Below, in pieces: positions 54,135-62,652 of a stretch of DNA of 64,000 nucleotides. The position numbers and the translations under genes are program-made. Source of the DNA: CAVUCH01 sp963763095 (GTDB taxonomy: Bacteria > Acidobacteriota > Vicinamibacteria > Vicinamibacterales > JAENWD01); the NCBI GenBank assembly GCA_963763095.1, contig CAVXNR010000035.1, forward strand, positions 1-64,000. Reading direction: 5' to 3'. The notes below the pieces were generated by a model. The model worked only from the letters and a program-made list of their open reading frames with translations, was not told the DNA's origin and made no database searches. Numbering within the stretch: the first letter of the stretch is position 1; every line of letters starts with the position of its first letter.

Positions 54135-55659
54135 ATGGCGACGACATCCGCGGCCAGCACGACTCCCAGAGTCCTCACGCATTGGATTGGCGGTGCCCCG
54201 TTCGAGGCTGCCGGCGCTCGATGGGGTGACGTCTTCGATCCCGCCACGGGGGCGCAAACCGGGCGTGTTCCGTTTGCGGACCAGGCAGTGGTGGACGCGG
54301 CGGTCGCCGCGGCCGCGCAGGCTGCCGCCGTCGTGGCGGAGCCAATCAATCGCGGCAAGGACGCGGGTGATGTTCGCGTTTCGCGAGCTGCTCGAGCGGC
54401 GGAAGCGCGAGCTCGCCGAGATCCTCACGAGTGAGCACGGCAAGGTGCTGCCGGACGCGCTCGGTGAGGTGAACCGCGGCCTCGAGGTGGTCGAGTTCGC
54501 GTGCGGGCTCGCGCAGCTCACCAAGGGTGAGTTTTCCGAGAACGTGTCGTCGGGCGTCGACAGCTACTCCATCCGCCAGCCACTCGGCGTGGTGGCCGGC
54601 ATCACGCCGTTCAACTTCCCCGCGATGGTGCCGATGTGGATGTATCCGCTCGCCATCGCGTGCGGCAACGCGTTCATCCTGAAGCCGTCGGAGAAGGACC
54701 CGTCGGCCGCGCTGTTCTGCGCCGAGCTGTTGGCCCAGGCGGAGCTGCCACCGGGCGTCTTCAACGTCGTGCACGGGGATAAGGTGGCGGTGGATGCGAT
54801 TCTCGCGCATCCCGGGATCGCCGCCGTGAGCTTCGTGGGCTCCACGCCCATCGCGCGTCATGTCTACGAGGCCGGCACCCGCAGCGGCAAGCGCGTGCAG
54901 GCACTCGGAGGTGCCAAGAACCATATGGTGGTCCTGCCCGACGCCGACCTCGATCTCGCCGCCGATTCGGCCATCAGCGCCGCCTATGGATCGAGCGGCC
55001 AGCGCTGCATGGCCGTGTCGGTGATCGTGGCGGTCGGCGGCGTGGCCGACGCACTGATCCCACGCTTGCGTGAACGCCTGACGCGCCTCCGCGTCGCCCC
55101 GGGCCGTGAAACCGGTGCCGACATGGGCCCGCTCGTGACGGGCGAGCTTCGCGCGCGGGTCGTGTCGTACGTGGACCGGGGCGAGGCGGACGGCGCGGAA
55201 CTGGTGCTCGATGGCCGCGGCGTGAAGGTGCCGGGCCATGATGGCGGCTTCTTCGTCGGGCCGTGCCTGTTCGACCACGTCCGGCCGGAGATGGCCATCT
55301 ACACCGACGAGATCTTCGGGCCCGTGCTCGGCATCGTGCGCGCGGCGAGCTATGAAGACGCGCTCGCGCTCGTGAACGCGAGCCCTTACGCGAACGGCGT
55401 CGCGGTGTTCACGAACGACGGTGGCGCAGCGCGCCGCTTCCAGCACGAGGTGCAGGTCGGCATGGTCGGCATCAACGTGCCAATTCCGGTGCCGATGGCC
55501 TACTACTCGTTCGGGGGGTGGAAACAGTCGCTGTTCGGCGACGCACACGTGCACGGCCGCGAGGGCGTCCATTTCTACACGCGGGGCAAAGTCGTGACCG
55601 CCCGCTGGCCCGACCCGAGCCACCGCGGCGTGAACCTCGGCTTCCCTCAGATGAAATAG
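54135..55659 (+). CDS. mmsA: CoA-acylating (methyl)malonate-semialdehyde dehydrogenase, frameshifted
   Basis: MmsA oxidises malonate or methylmalonate semialdehyde to acetyl- or propionyl-CoA. The first frame reads HWIGGAPFEAAGARWGDVFDPATG up to AVVAEPINR; then removing one G of GG at 54354-54355 continues with ARTRVMFAFRELLERRKREL and the rest of the enzyme. The PFNFPAMVPMWM block, the catalytic Cys in GSSGQRCMAVS (about residue 290) and TDEIFGPVLGIVRA are intact. The corrected length is 507 residues. It follows the aminotransferase by 26 bases. Confidence 0.85.
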
Positions 55660-55681
55660 AGCGGCGAGGACGTCTGAGTGG

Positions 55682-55701
55682 GCCGGGACTTCAGTCCCGG
55701 C
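55682..55701. repeat. TGAA-loop hairpin, GCCGGGAC stem
   Basis: An 8-base perfect stem (GCCGGGAC / GTCCCGGC) closed by TTCA on this strand, TGAA on the other. It lies just after mmsA and before the regulator gene and could end the pyrimidine transcript. Confidence 0.85.
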
Positions 55702-55835
55702 GGACAGTGTTCGGGCGTTGTCACCGAGTGTCTGCGCCCACCTCCCGGCCGAGAACGCGGTGCCGCGGCAGTCCGCCCGGGGATCCGATGGGTCTTCGTG
55801 GTTGTGCGTTTGGCTGATCAGATAGCATCTGCTGC

Positions 55836-57281
55836 GTGTCTGCCCCGTTGGATGCCGACCCCGCCGTCCAGTACCGCTTCGGATCGTTCGTGCTCTCGCC
55901 TCCCCGGCGCGTCCTGCTGCAGGACGGCGTCGAGGTGCGTCTCATCCCCCGCTACTTCGATCTGCTGCGGCTGCTGATCGAGCGCCGGGACGAAGCCGTG
56001 CATCGCCAGGAGATCTTCGATCGCGTGTGGGCGGACGTCATCGTGTCGGACGCGGCGCTCAGCCAGGCGATCCGCACGCTGCGGCGTGCCCTCGGTGACG
56101 ATGCGCGGGAGCCGTCGTTCATCCGGACCGTCTCGCGATACGGCTACCAGTTCGTGTACCGCGACGTCACGGTGGAGCCTGCCGGCTCGCTCTCGCGTGC
56201 GCCGGGCGCAGCGGAACAAATTCCGGCGGACCAGGGCACCATCCCGCCGGAGACTACGGGCCTCCCGCCGGACGACCGGTTGCCCGCTGCCGGACCCGAC
56301 GCGTTCGAGCCGTTAATCCTGCGTCTCGTCGACCCCCCCGCCACCGACGAGGAGCGGCGCGACGCCGCTGAGCAACTCCATGCACTCGGGACAGCCGAGG
56401 CACTCCGGCGGCTGGAATCGCAGCCGGAGCGTGGCCGCGCGCGGGCCATCCTTCGGGATGCCCGATGGGACGTGCCCGAAGCCGGCGACGTCCCGCTTGG
56501 ATCTGGCGGCGACTGGCTGCGATCGATCGCGGCAATCATCTGGCTGCGGCTGAACCGGGCACGCCGGCTCGCGGCCCGGCGATGGGCCGCCGCGGCGATG
56601 GGCGCGGCGGTCGCCGGCACCATCGGTGGTGCGCTCGGCGGGCTGGCGCTGCTGCTGTTGCCGGCATCGCTCGCCCCGGCTGGCGTCGTCATCGCGCTGG
56701 CGCTGGTGGGCGCCCTCGCAGGCACGGTCGGGGGAGCGGGCGTGGGCGCGGGGCTCGCCGCGGCCGAGGCGCTGGCCCGCTCACAGCGTGCCATCGCGCT
56801 CGTCGCGTGTGGCGGCGTCGGCGGCGCCCTGGCGGGCTCATTGGCGCACGCAATCACCCGCATGGTGCTGACGACGATGTTCGGCCGGGACCTGCCGTCG
56901 CTGGGGGGCGGTCCCGAAGGGCTCGCGATCGGCGTTGCTGCCGGTCTCGGGTACGCGCTGGCGACCGCGCGCGTTCACGGGGGCGGGATGGCCACGCCGC
57001 ACGGCGCCGAACGGATCCGCACGGCGATAGTCGCGGGCGCGGCATGTGCCGTTGCAGGCCTGCTGCTCGCGCTCGCCGACCGTCACCTCGTTGCCGCCAG
57101 TCTCGATGCCATGGCCGAGCGCTTCGCCGGCTCGAGCGTCGGCCTCACGCCGATTGCACGCGCGCTCGGAGAGGGCGACCTGCGCCCGATGACGCGGACC
57201 GCCGCCAGCGCGTTCGAGGGGTTCCTCTTCGGGAGCGGAGTCGTGCTCGGGCTCACGCGGCGGTCGGTCCCGCGAGGCTGA
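55836..57281 (+). CDS. Membrane-embedded winged-helix regulator (CadC/OmpR type)
   Basis: Residues 12-107 are an OmpR-like winged helix (YRFGSFVLSPPRRVLLQDG, LIPRYFDLLRLLIERR, SDAALSQAIRTLRRALGDD and TVSRYGYQFVY). No receiver domain is present, so it is a one-component regulator tied to the membrane. A soluble linker (110-235) leads to seven or so Gly/Ala-rich hydrophobic segments (about 245-470). The start is a GTG. The gene precedes uppS on the same strand, and an 11-base direct-repeat element lies between them. The signal is unknown. Confidence 0.82.
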   Translation: MSAPLDADPAVQYRFGSFVLSPPRRVLLQDGVEVRLIPRYFDLLRLLIERRDEAVHRQEIFDRVWADVIVSDAALSQAIRTLRRALGDDAREPSFIRTVSRYGYQFVYRDVTVEPAGSLSRAPGAAEQIPADQGTIPPETTGLPPDDRLPAAGPDAFEPLILRLVDPPATDEERRDAAEQLHALGTAEALRRLESQPERGRARAILRDARWDVPEAGDVPLGSGGDWLRSIAAIIWLRLNRARRLAARRWAAAAMGAAVAGTIGGALGGLALLLLPASLAPAGVVIALALVGALAGTVGGAGVGAGLAAAEALARSQRAIALVACGGVGGALAGSLAHAITRMVLTTMFGRDLPSLGGGPEGLAIGVAAGLGYALATARVHGGGMATPHGAERIRTAIVAGAACAVAGLLLALADRHLVAASLDAMAERFAGSSVGLTPIARALGEGDLRPMTRTAASAFEGFLFGSGVVLGLTRRSVPRG

Positions 57282-57331
57282 AGCGCTGCCGCCCGCCTCC
57301 CGCCGCCCGAGCCGCCCGCCCGTTGTGCCTG

Positions 57332-57375
57332 CTCAGCGACATCTGACCCCACCCTCACGAATCGCTCATGTCTTC
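57332..57375 (+). promoter_or_regulatory. Direct-repeat element (11-base period) upstream of uppS
   Basis: Repeats start at 57332 (CTCAGCGA), 57343 (CTGACCCC), 57354 (CTCACGAA) and 57365 (CTCATGTC), 11 bases apart. The part 57339-57375 aligns without gaps to 27383-27419. It lies 30-70 bases before the uppS ATG and just after the wHTH regulator gene, a natural candidate to bind it. Confidence 0.6.
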
Positions 57376-57404
57376 CCGCGCGTCACCGGTCATCCTTCGA
57401 CATC

Positions 57405-58175
57405 ATGCACAAGCACGCACGCGTCGCTGCACCTGTCAGCACGGGCTCTCCAGCTGAATCCGTTGGGGCGTCAGAGCGATTACACGTGGCGCTGATCCTC
57501 GACGGCAATGGCCGGTGGGCCACCGCCCGCGGGCTCCCTCGGTCCGCCGGGCATCAGCAGGGCGTTCGCAGCGTCCGGCGCTCGGTGCGCGCTGCCCCGG
57601 CGCGCGGGATCGGCACGCTCACCCTGTACTGCTTCTCATCCGACAACTGGCAGCGTCCGGCGCGTGAGGTGTCTTGCCTCATGAGGATCCTGGACGGGTT
57701 TCTTCGCCGCGAAATGGCGCAGTGTCTCAGAGAGGGCGTGCGGGTCAGCGTGATCGGGCGTCGCGACCGCCTCGCGCCCGCTCTTGTCGACGGGATCGAG
57801 GCCATCGAGACCGCCACCGCTGCCGCGTCGCGACTGCACGTGCGCCTCGCGATCGACTACTCGGCGCGCGATGCGATCTGGTCGGCGGCCGAGTGCGCGA
57901 TCCGCGGTGGCGTGACCAGCCGCGAGCATTTCGCGTGGGCTGTCCGGAGCGGCCACGGCGCGCCGGCCCATGTTCCCGACGTCGATCTGCTGATCCGCAC
58001 CGGCGGCGAACGGCGATTGAGCGACTTCCTGCTGTGGGAGGTGGCATATGCGGAGCTGTACTTCACCGACACCATGTGGCCGGACTTCACGGCGCAGGAC
58101 CTGGACGCCGCCCTCGCCTGGTTCCGCACGCGCGACCGGCGGTTCGGCCGAGTTCCTGCGGTGCGTTCGGCATAG
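57405..58175 (+). CDS. uppS: Cis-prenyltransferase (undecaprenyl diphosphate synthase family)
   Basis: The enzyme condenses isopentenyl diphosphate units onto an allylic primer with cis geometry to make the carrier lipid for cell-wall precursors. The signature LILDGNGRWATARGLPRSAGH and the second motif RTGGERRLSDFLLWEVAYAELYF (in part: GGERRLSDFLLWEVAYAELY) are present. The usual STENWKRP is SSDNWQRP. The length of 256 residues includes 28 extra N-terminal residues. There is no clear ribosome binding site. It might be a second, specialised copy, since the linked rseP, cdsA and dxr genes are absent. Confidence 0.88.
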   Translation: MHKHARVAAPVSTGSPAESVGASERLHVALILDGNGRWATARGLPRSAGHQQGVRSVRRSVRAAPARGIGTLTLYCFSSDNWQRPAREVSCLMRILDGFLRREMAQCLREGVRVSVIGRRDRLAPALVDGIEAIETATAAASRLHVRLAIDYSARDAIWSAAECAIRGGVTSREHFAWAVRSGHGAPAHVPDVDLLIRTGGERRLSDFLLWEVAYAELYFTDTMWPDFTAQDLDAALAWFRTRDRRFGRVPAVRSA

Positions 58176-58232
58176 GCTCGGAGAACCGTGGTGGGAGGGC
58201 CTGAGCGTCTCGTGCCCACGGAGCGCGTACCG

Positions 58233-58244
58233 TAGAATGGCTGT
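58233..58244 (+). promoter_or_regulatory. Leaderless-type -10 of the secreted protein gene
   Basis: TAGAAT (58233-58238) is followed after six bases by the ATG at 58245, with no ribosome binding site. The same spacing is seen at 4723-4735 and 17677-17689. Confidence 0.45.
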
Positions 58245-58916
58245 ATGAAGCGCTTCACCTCCCAGGTCGTGGCCGCGACGCTCGTTGCCGCCGGGGCGTT
58301 CGCTGCCGGGCACTTCCCTGCCTCGTTGCGCACGGCGCTGGTCCCCAGCATTTCCGCCGCTGAGCGGCAGGGCGACCTGAACGGCGCGTGGATTCTCAAC
58401 AAGGAGCTCGGGTCCGACCCCATCGGCGAGCTGGAGACGCGCCGGCCTGGACGTCCGGTCGGGGCTGGCGGCATGGGCGGGCCCGGCGCGGGCGGCGGGC
58501 TGGGCGGTCCGCTCATCGGGGGCACCCGGAGGATCGATCGAGCGGATGCCGAGGAGATGGCGCGCGTCAAGGAGATGCTGCGGCTCACGATGGCGGCGCC
58601 GGCGAAGATCACCATCAGCACCGAGGGCTCGCTCATCGAGGTCGCCGGAGACGACGGCAGTGTCCTGCGCCTGCGTGCGGATGGCAAGAAAGTGCCCGAC
58701 CGCACCTATACGGGCCTGGAGTTGGAGCGAAAGACGAAATGGGACGGCGAGGTTCTGGTGACCGAGTTCGAGCTGAAGGACAGCGAAGCCAAGGCGCGGC
58801 AGACGTGGACGCGGACGGGGACGCAGCTGAAAGTGTTCACGAAGCTCACGCCCCCGCACGGCGCAGAACCGCTCGAAGTGCGGCGTGCGTACGATCTGGA
58901 GTCGGCGGCGCAGTAG
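58245..58916 (+). CDS. Secreted hypothetical protein
   Basis: The N-terminus (VVAATLVAAGAFAAGHFPA) is a signal peptide. The rest is a Gly-rich linker (residues 70-92) and a small beta-rich domain (KITISTEGSLIEVAGDDGSV, EGEVLVTEFELKDSEAKAR without the first residues). I recognise no named family, although similar short exported proteins (NGAWILNKEL near the N-terminus) are frequent in Acidobacteriota. The gene is preceded by a leaderless promoter and followed by the tRNA. Confidence 0.6.
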   Translation: MKRFTSQVVAATLVAAGAFAAGHFPASLRTALVPSISAAERQGDLNGAWILNKELGSDPIGELETRRPGRPVGAGGMGGPGAGGGLGGPLIGGTRRIDRADAEEMARVKEMLRLTMAAPAKITISTEGSLIEVAGDDGSVLRLRADGKKVPDRTYTGLELERKTKWDGEVLVTEFELKDSEAKARQTWTRTGTQLKVFTKLTPPHGAEPLEVRRAYDLESAAQ

Positions 58917-58963
58917 CCCCTTCCGCGCGCGCCGGGTCCGGCAGGCGCTCGGCGGCGCTGTGC

Positions 58964-58969
58964 TACAAT
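58964..58969 (+). promoter_or_regulatory. Candidate -10 of tRNA-Thr
   Basis: TACAAT matches the consensus at five of six positions and lies 48 bases before the tRNA. A -35 is not recognisable in the GC-rich sequence upstream. Confidence 0.4.
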
Positions 58970-59017
58970 TCACCCCGCTTCTGACGCGCGGTCGCGCCGC
59001 GCAGACCCCACCAGCCG

Positions 59018-59093
59018 GCCGGCGTAGCTCAGTTGGTAGAGCAGCTGATTCGTAATCAGCAGGTCGTCGGTTCAAGTCCGACCGCCGGCTCCA
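59018..59093 (+). tRNA. tRNA-Thr(CGT)
   Basis: The cloverleaf is complete: acceptor stem GCCGGCG/CGCCGGC, D-arm AGCTCAGTTGGTAGAGC in part, anticodon stem GCTGA/TCAGC around the loop TTCGTAA (anticodon CGT at 59051-59053), T-arm GTCGG-TTCAAGT-CCGAC, discriminator T and an encoded CCA (59091-59093). CGT reads the ACG threonine codon. Confidence 0.95.
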
Positions 59094-59225
59094 GAATCCC
59101 TAACAAAACCCCAAGTTGCCGGCGACCAGTGGCAGCATGGACTGTTTCCGTCTAACGCCCGTCTAACACGCGGCCGCGGTTTCAGGCAGACCTCAATGCC
59201 CAGCTCTCGGCTCACACCTATACCT

Positions 59226-59265
59226 GGGACAAACAACCGATTGTCCCGGGCACACGAACGTGTGC
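59226..59265. terminator. Two small inverted repeats between the tRNA and the kinase gene
   Basis: GGGACAA (59226-59232) pairs with TTGTCCC (59241-59247), and GCACACG (59250-59256) pairs with CGTGTGC (59259-59265). They lie in the 300-base gap (59094-59393), which holds no gene that I can support. Their position downstream of both converging genes suggests termination, but there is no T-run. Confidence 0.35.
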
Positions 59266-59393
59266 ATTTCTCGACACTTCGGCGTTACTCGATACCGATC
59301 GTTCGATTGGGTTGTCAGGGACGGAATTCGCAACTGGCTGCCGCAGCAGCGAGAGAAGAGGTGGCGGTCGGTCGGGAGCTTCCGACCAGCGGC

Positions 59394-61940
59394 TTACTTC
59401 GGCAGGCGCGCCCGCCACTCGGCGACTTCGCGTGGCTTCCCCACGGCCACGTACATGGCGACAATTTCCTGAGTGACCTGGGTGAGTTCTCGCTCCACAC
59501 CGGGCCGTCCCTTGAGCGACGTGGCGTAATTGATCAAGAACGGCTCGGCCTCGTGCCATTTTCTCTGCGCGCATAGAGCCATCCCCACTGCGCCCTCCGC
59601 CTCGGTGGTACGTGGATGCTGCGCGCCGAGTTCTCGGCGGTTGATCTCCAACGCTTCTCGGGCGGCGGCCTCAGCAGCAGCAGGTTCGTGCAAGTGTCGC
59701 TGCGTCCCCGACAACCAAATCAGGTAGGTGGCGACTTCGGGGTGCTGGCGGCCCAAAGCGCGGCCCGCGACTGTTAGAGCCTCTCGATACAGGCTGTCTG
59801 CGTCTGCGTATCTACCTTGCGCTTCGACAGCTTGACCGAGGTTGCCAGAGGCCACCGCGACTTCGGTGTGATCACTACCAAATGCGTTTCGCGCAATGGC
59901 GAGTGCCTTGCGATACACTGCTTCCGCGTCGGCATACCGCCGCTGGTAATAGAGCGCAGCACCCAGCTCGCCGTAGAGAGTTGCCAGGTCTGCGTGTTCC
60001 GGTCCGAGCGTGCGAATGATCTCTTTCAGATTGTCGCGATACACAGCCTCGGCCTGCGCGTAATGTCCTTGCACGAGCAGTGCGGTCGCCACGTTGTTCG
60101 CGTCGGAAATCGTTCGCGGGTGGCCTGGTCCCAGCAACTTCTGATGCAGTTCGTGTGCATCACGCAGTAAGCGCTCCGCACCGGCGTAGTCTGCCTTCTG
60201 GAAACGGATATTAGCCAAGGCGGTCAGCACACGGGCAGGGTTCGCATGTGGTTCCCCCTCGAACCTCTGGTACAGGCGCAGGGATTCCTGAAGCAGGTTC
60301 TCCGCCTGAACGTAGTCGGCTTTCTCGCTCAGCACTGCCGCCAGCCCGGCAAGACTTTCGGCCACCTCGAGGCTCTGGCTTCCAAACGCGTTGCGCCGTA
60401 TGTCCAGGGCCTCGCGGTGCATCTGCTCAGCCTCGGCGAGCTGACCGCGACGCCACATCACGTCGGCCACCTGCGCCAGGCTGCCGGCGGCCTCGGGGCT
60501 GCGATGACCATGCAGTGCTCGTCGTGACTGGAGCGCCGCTTCAGACAGTCGCTGCGCCTTTGGATAGAGACCCACACTCTTGTAAACGTCGCCCATGGTG
60601 GCGAGCAGCGCTGCCTTGATCTCCGGTTCGAGTTGGGTCTCCTGCTGAATTCGATCGGCGCCTTTATCCAGTATCTGCCGCGCGGTGACGCTGTTGGCCG
60701 CCGCTTCGCTCGGTTTGGACACTTCGAAGAGTCCGACCAGAAACGACGCAACCTCCCTCGCGGTCCGCGTCTCTTGATTCGCCCGATCGCGCTCGCGGGC
60801 GATGCGCTTCGTCTGGACCGCCATCACGCCGGCAAAGGTGACTACGAGAGAGAGGAGAATAGCGGTCGCGGCTACGCCGAATCGGTGACGCTGGACGAAT
60901 TTGCGCGAACGGTACAGTGCGCTCGGCGGACCTGCCAGGACCGGCTGATTGGTCAAATGCCGCCGGACATCTGCCGCGAGATCGGACGCGGAGCCATATC
61001 GATCGGCGCGGTCCTTCTCCAACGCCTTCATCGTGATCCAGTCGAGATCGCCGCGCAGGAGACCCGCTAGGCGAGCCGGCTCGGTCCGCCGGCTACCCGC
61101 TGCGTTCATCGCCACGGCGTCCGGTCTGGTTACCCGGGTACTCGGCCGTAGCGGCGCGACCTGCCGGATCGTCCGCCGGATCTCATCAAAGTTCTGTTCC
61201 TTGAAGAGGTACCGATCGAACGGCAGCGCTCCCGTCAGCAGCTCGTAGAGCACTACGCCGAGTGCATAGACATCCGTGCGGGTGTCGATGTCACCGTCGC
61301 GCATCTCCGCCTGCTCCGGACTCAGGTACTCGGGCGTTCCGACGAATCCGCCAAGGGACGTGTACAGCGTGTGTGCGGTCAACGGCCCGCTCATCGCTTT
61401 GGCCACGCCGAAATCGATGATCTTTGGAACCGCATGATCATCCTGCAGGGTCACGAGGATGTTCGACGGCTTGAGATCGCGATGGATGATACCTCTCTGG
61501 TGCGCGTGGTGCACCCCGTCGCAGAGTTGCAGGAACAGCTCGAGGCGCTCGCGTGTGGTAAGCCGCTGGCGGTCGCTATAGGTCGTGAGCGACTCACCGC
61601 GGACATACTCCATCGCGAAATATGGACGGCCCTGTGCGGTGGCGCCGGCCTCGAACATCTTCGCAATCGCCGGATGGTCCATGAGGGCCAGGGCCTGCCG
61701 CTCCGCCTCAAAACGCGCGATGACCTGCGCGGTGTCCATCCCCGCCTTAATGATTTTCAGTGCCACCTGACGACGGACTGGCACCGTCTGCTCGGCCAGC
61801 CAGACTTGTCCCATACCGCCTTCACCGAGTTCAGCGAGTAGGCGGTATGAACCGATGCTCCCGCCTGCGGCGACTGCGAAGTCGTGGGTCTGCGTGACGG
61901 CATCGCGCTCTGCTCGGGGTGCGTCCGGTATCTCGCTCAA
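59394..61940 (-). CDS. Serine/threonine protein kinase with C-terminal TPR repeats
   Basis: A Hanks-type kinase (about residues 30-300): glycine loop ELGEGGMGQVWLAEQ, catalytic Lys in RQVALKIIKAG, IIHRDLKPSNIL and KIIDFGVAKAM. A single membrane helix (VAATAILLSLVVTFAGVMAV) near residue 365 is followed by about eight TPRs (430-830), with blocks such as GDVYKSVGLYPKAQRLSEAAL and YADADSLYREALTVAGRALG. The total is 848 residues. Such kinases sense an external or envelope cue; the target is unknown. Visually its GC content is lower than that of its left neighbours. Confidence 0.93.
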   Translation of the reverse strand: MSEIPDAPRAERDAVTQTHDFAVAAGGSIGSYRLLAELGEGGMGQVWLAEQTVPVRRQVALKIIKAGMDTAQVIARFEAERQALALMDHPAIAKMFEAGATAQGRPYFAMEYVRGESLTTYSDRQRLTTRERLELFLQLCDGVHHAHQRGIIHRDLKPSNILVTLQDDHAVPKIIDFGVAKAMSGPLTAHTLYTSLGGFVGTPEYLSPEQAEMRDGDIDTRTDVYALGVVLYELLTGALPFDRYLFKEQNFDEIRRTIRQVAPLRPSTRVTRPDAVAMNAAGSRRTEPARLAGLLRGDLDWITMKALEKDRADRYGSASDLAADVRRHLTNQPVLAGPPSALYRSRKFVQRHRFGVAATAILLSLVVTFAGVMAVQTKRIARERDRANQETRTAREVASFLVGLFEVSKPSEAAANSVTARQILDKGADRIQQETQLEPEIKAALLATMGDVYKSVGLYPKAQRLSEAALQSRRALHGHRSPEAAGSLAQVADVMWRRGQLAEAEQMHREALDIRRNAFGSQSLEVAESLAGLAAVLSEKADYVQAENLLQESLRLYQRFEGEPHANPARVLTALANIRFQKADYAGAERLLRDAHELHQKLLGPGHPRTISDANNVATALLVQGHYAQAEAVYRDNLKEIIRTLGPEHADLATLYGELGAALYYQRRYADAEAVYRKALAIARNAFGSDHTEVAVASGNLGQAVEAQGRYADADSLYREALTVAGRALGRQHPEVATYLIWLSGTQRHLHEPAAAEAAAREALEINRRELGAQHPRTTEAEGAVGMALCAQRKWHEAEPFLINYATSLKGRPGVERELTQVTQEIVAMYVAVGKPREVAEWRARLPK

Positions 61941-62320
61941 TCGTCACCTCTTGAAGCACGACGCATCTCAAGCCTCTGCGAGCGTCGTGCGGGGAGTGAG
62001 GGGCCCGTTGCGACGATGTTGGACAGAGCAAAGGAGAGTTTACTGCGGAGGCGAAAGGCTGGAACGCGGTAATGGCCACTCGAACCGGTAAACCGTTGGC
62101 TGGCGCACACGGCCGTCGGAGGGGGCGCGAAAGACAGCGATTGGTTCTGGGTAGTCGCCCAGTCTTTACCGATTCAGAGCCAGGCTACAGTGGCCAATCG
62201 CGGCCCGCCCCGGTCACGTAAAATGGCTGGGCTCGCCGCTGCCTCTTGCCTGAATCGGCTGAAGATCGTCGCTCCAACGTGCGGGATCCTGAATCCTGCC
62301 GGCTCGGCATCAATTGACAG
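61941..62320. other. Intergenic region upstream of the kinase
   Basis: About 380 bases without a supported gene. TTGACAGCTATGATGG (62314-62329) resembles promoter sequence at the edge of the hydrolase remnant, and CGATTGG/CCAATCG (62139-62145 and 62199-62205) form a loose inverted pair. Nothing else is recognisable. Confidence 0.5.
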
Positions 62321-62548
62321 CTATGATGGCAGCTTCCCGTCGAGGAGCGACCGGATGGCCGACCTGATCTGGGGCCACGTAAACGACAATGGGCTAGCGA
62401 TCTCGAAATGCCCGGCGCGAGGAATCAGCATGCGCCGCATGTCGTCACCAGCCCGTGTTGCGGCTTCTACATACGCGTCGACAAGCGGCAAGGGCACGAA
62501 CTCCTCGTGCGACCCCACCACGATTACCTGCGGGATGCCCAAGGGCAG
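62321..62548 (-). pseudogene. C-terminal remnant of an alpha/beta hydrolase
   Basis: The 76 codons read LPLGIPQVIVVGSHEEFVPL, AYVEAATRAGDDMRRMLIPR and AGHFEIASPLS, which is the third strand and the catalytic His region (AGHFE) of an alpha/beta hydrolase with the usual Asp replaced (GSHEEFVP). No nucleophile Ser domain precedes it in any frame, and the start region is lost toward 62650. It is a truncated leftover beside the DUF5009 gene. Confidence 0.6.
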
Positions 62549-62652
62549 TTGCGCTCGCGCGGGGGGCGGCCGACGAGCCCGTCCCTCGATGTAACATCGC
62601 CCCGGCAACCTGAACGGCTTGGTATGCCCACGAGTCAGCGGAGGTCGATCCG

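Noticed and set aside
59091..59110. Attachment site at the tRNA-Thr 3' end
   Set aside because: No second copy of the tRNA end and no integrase gene in the window.
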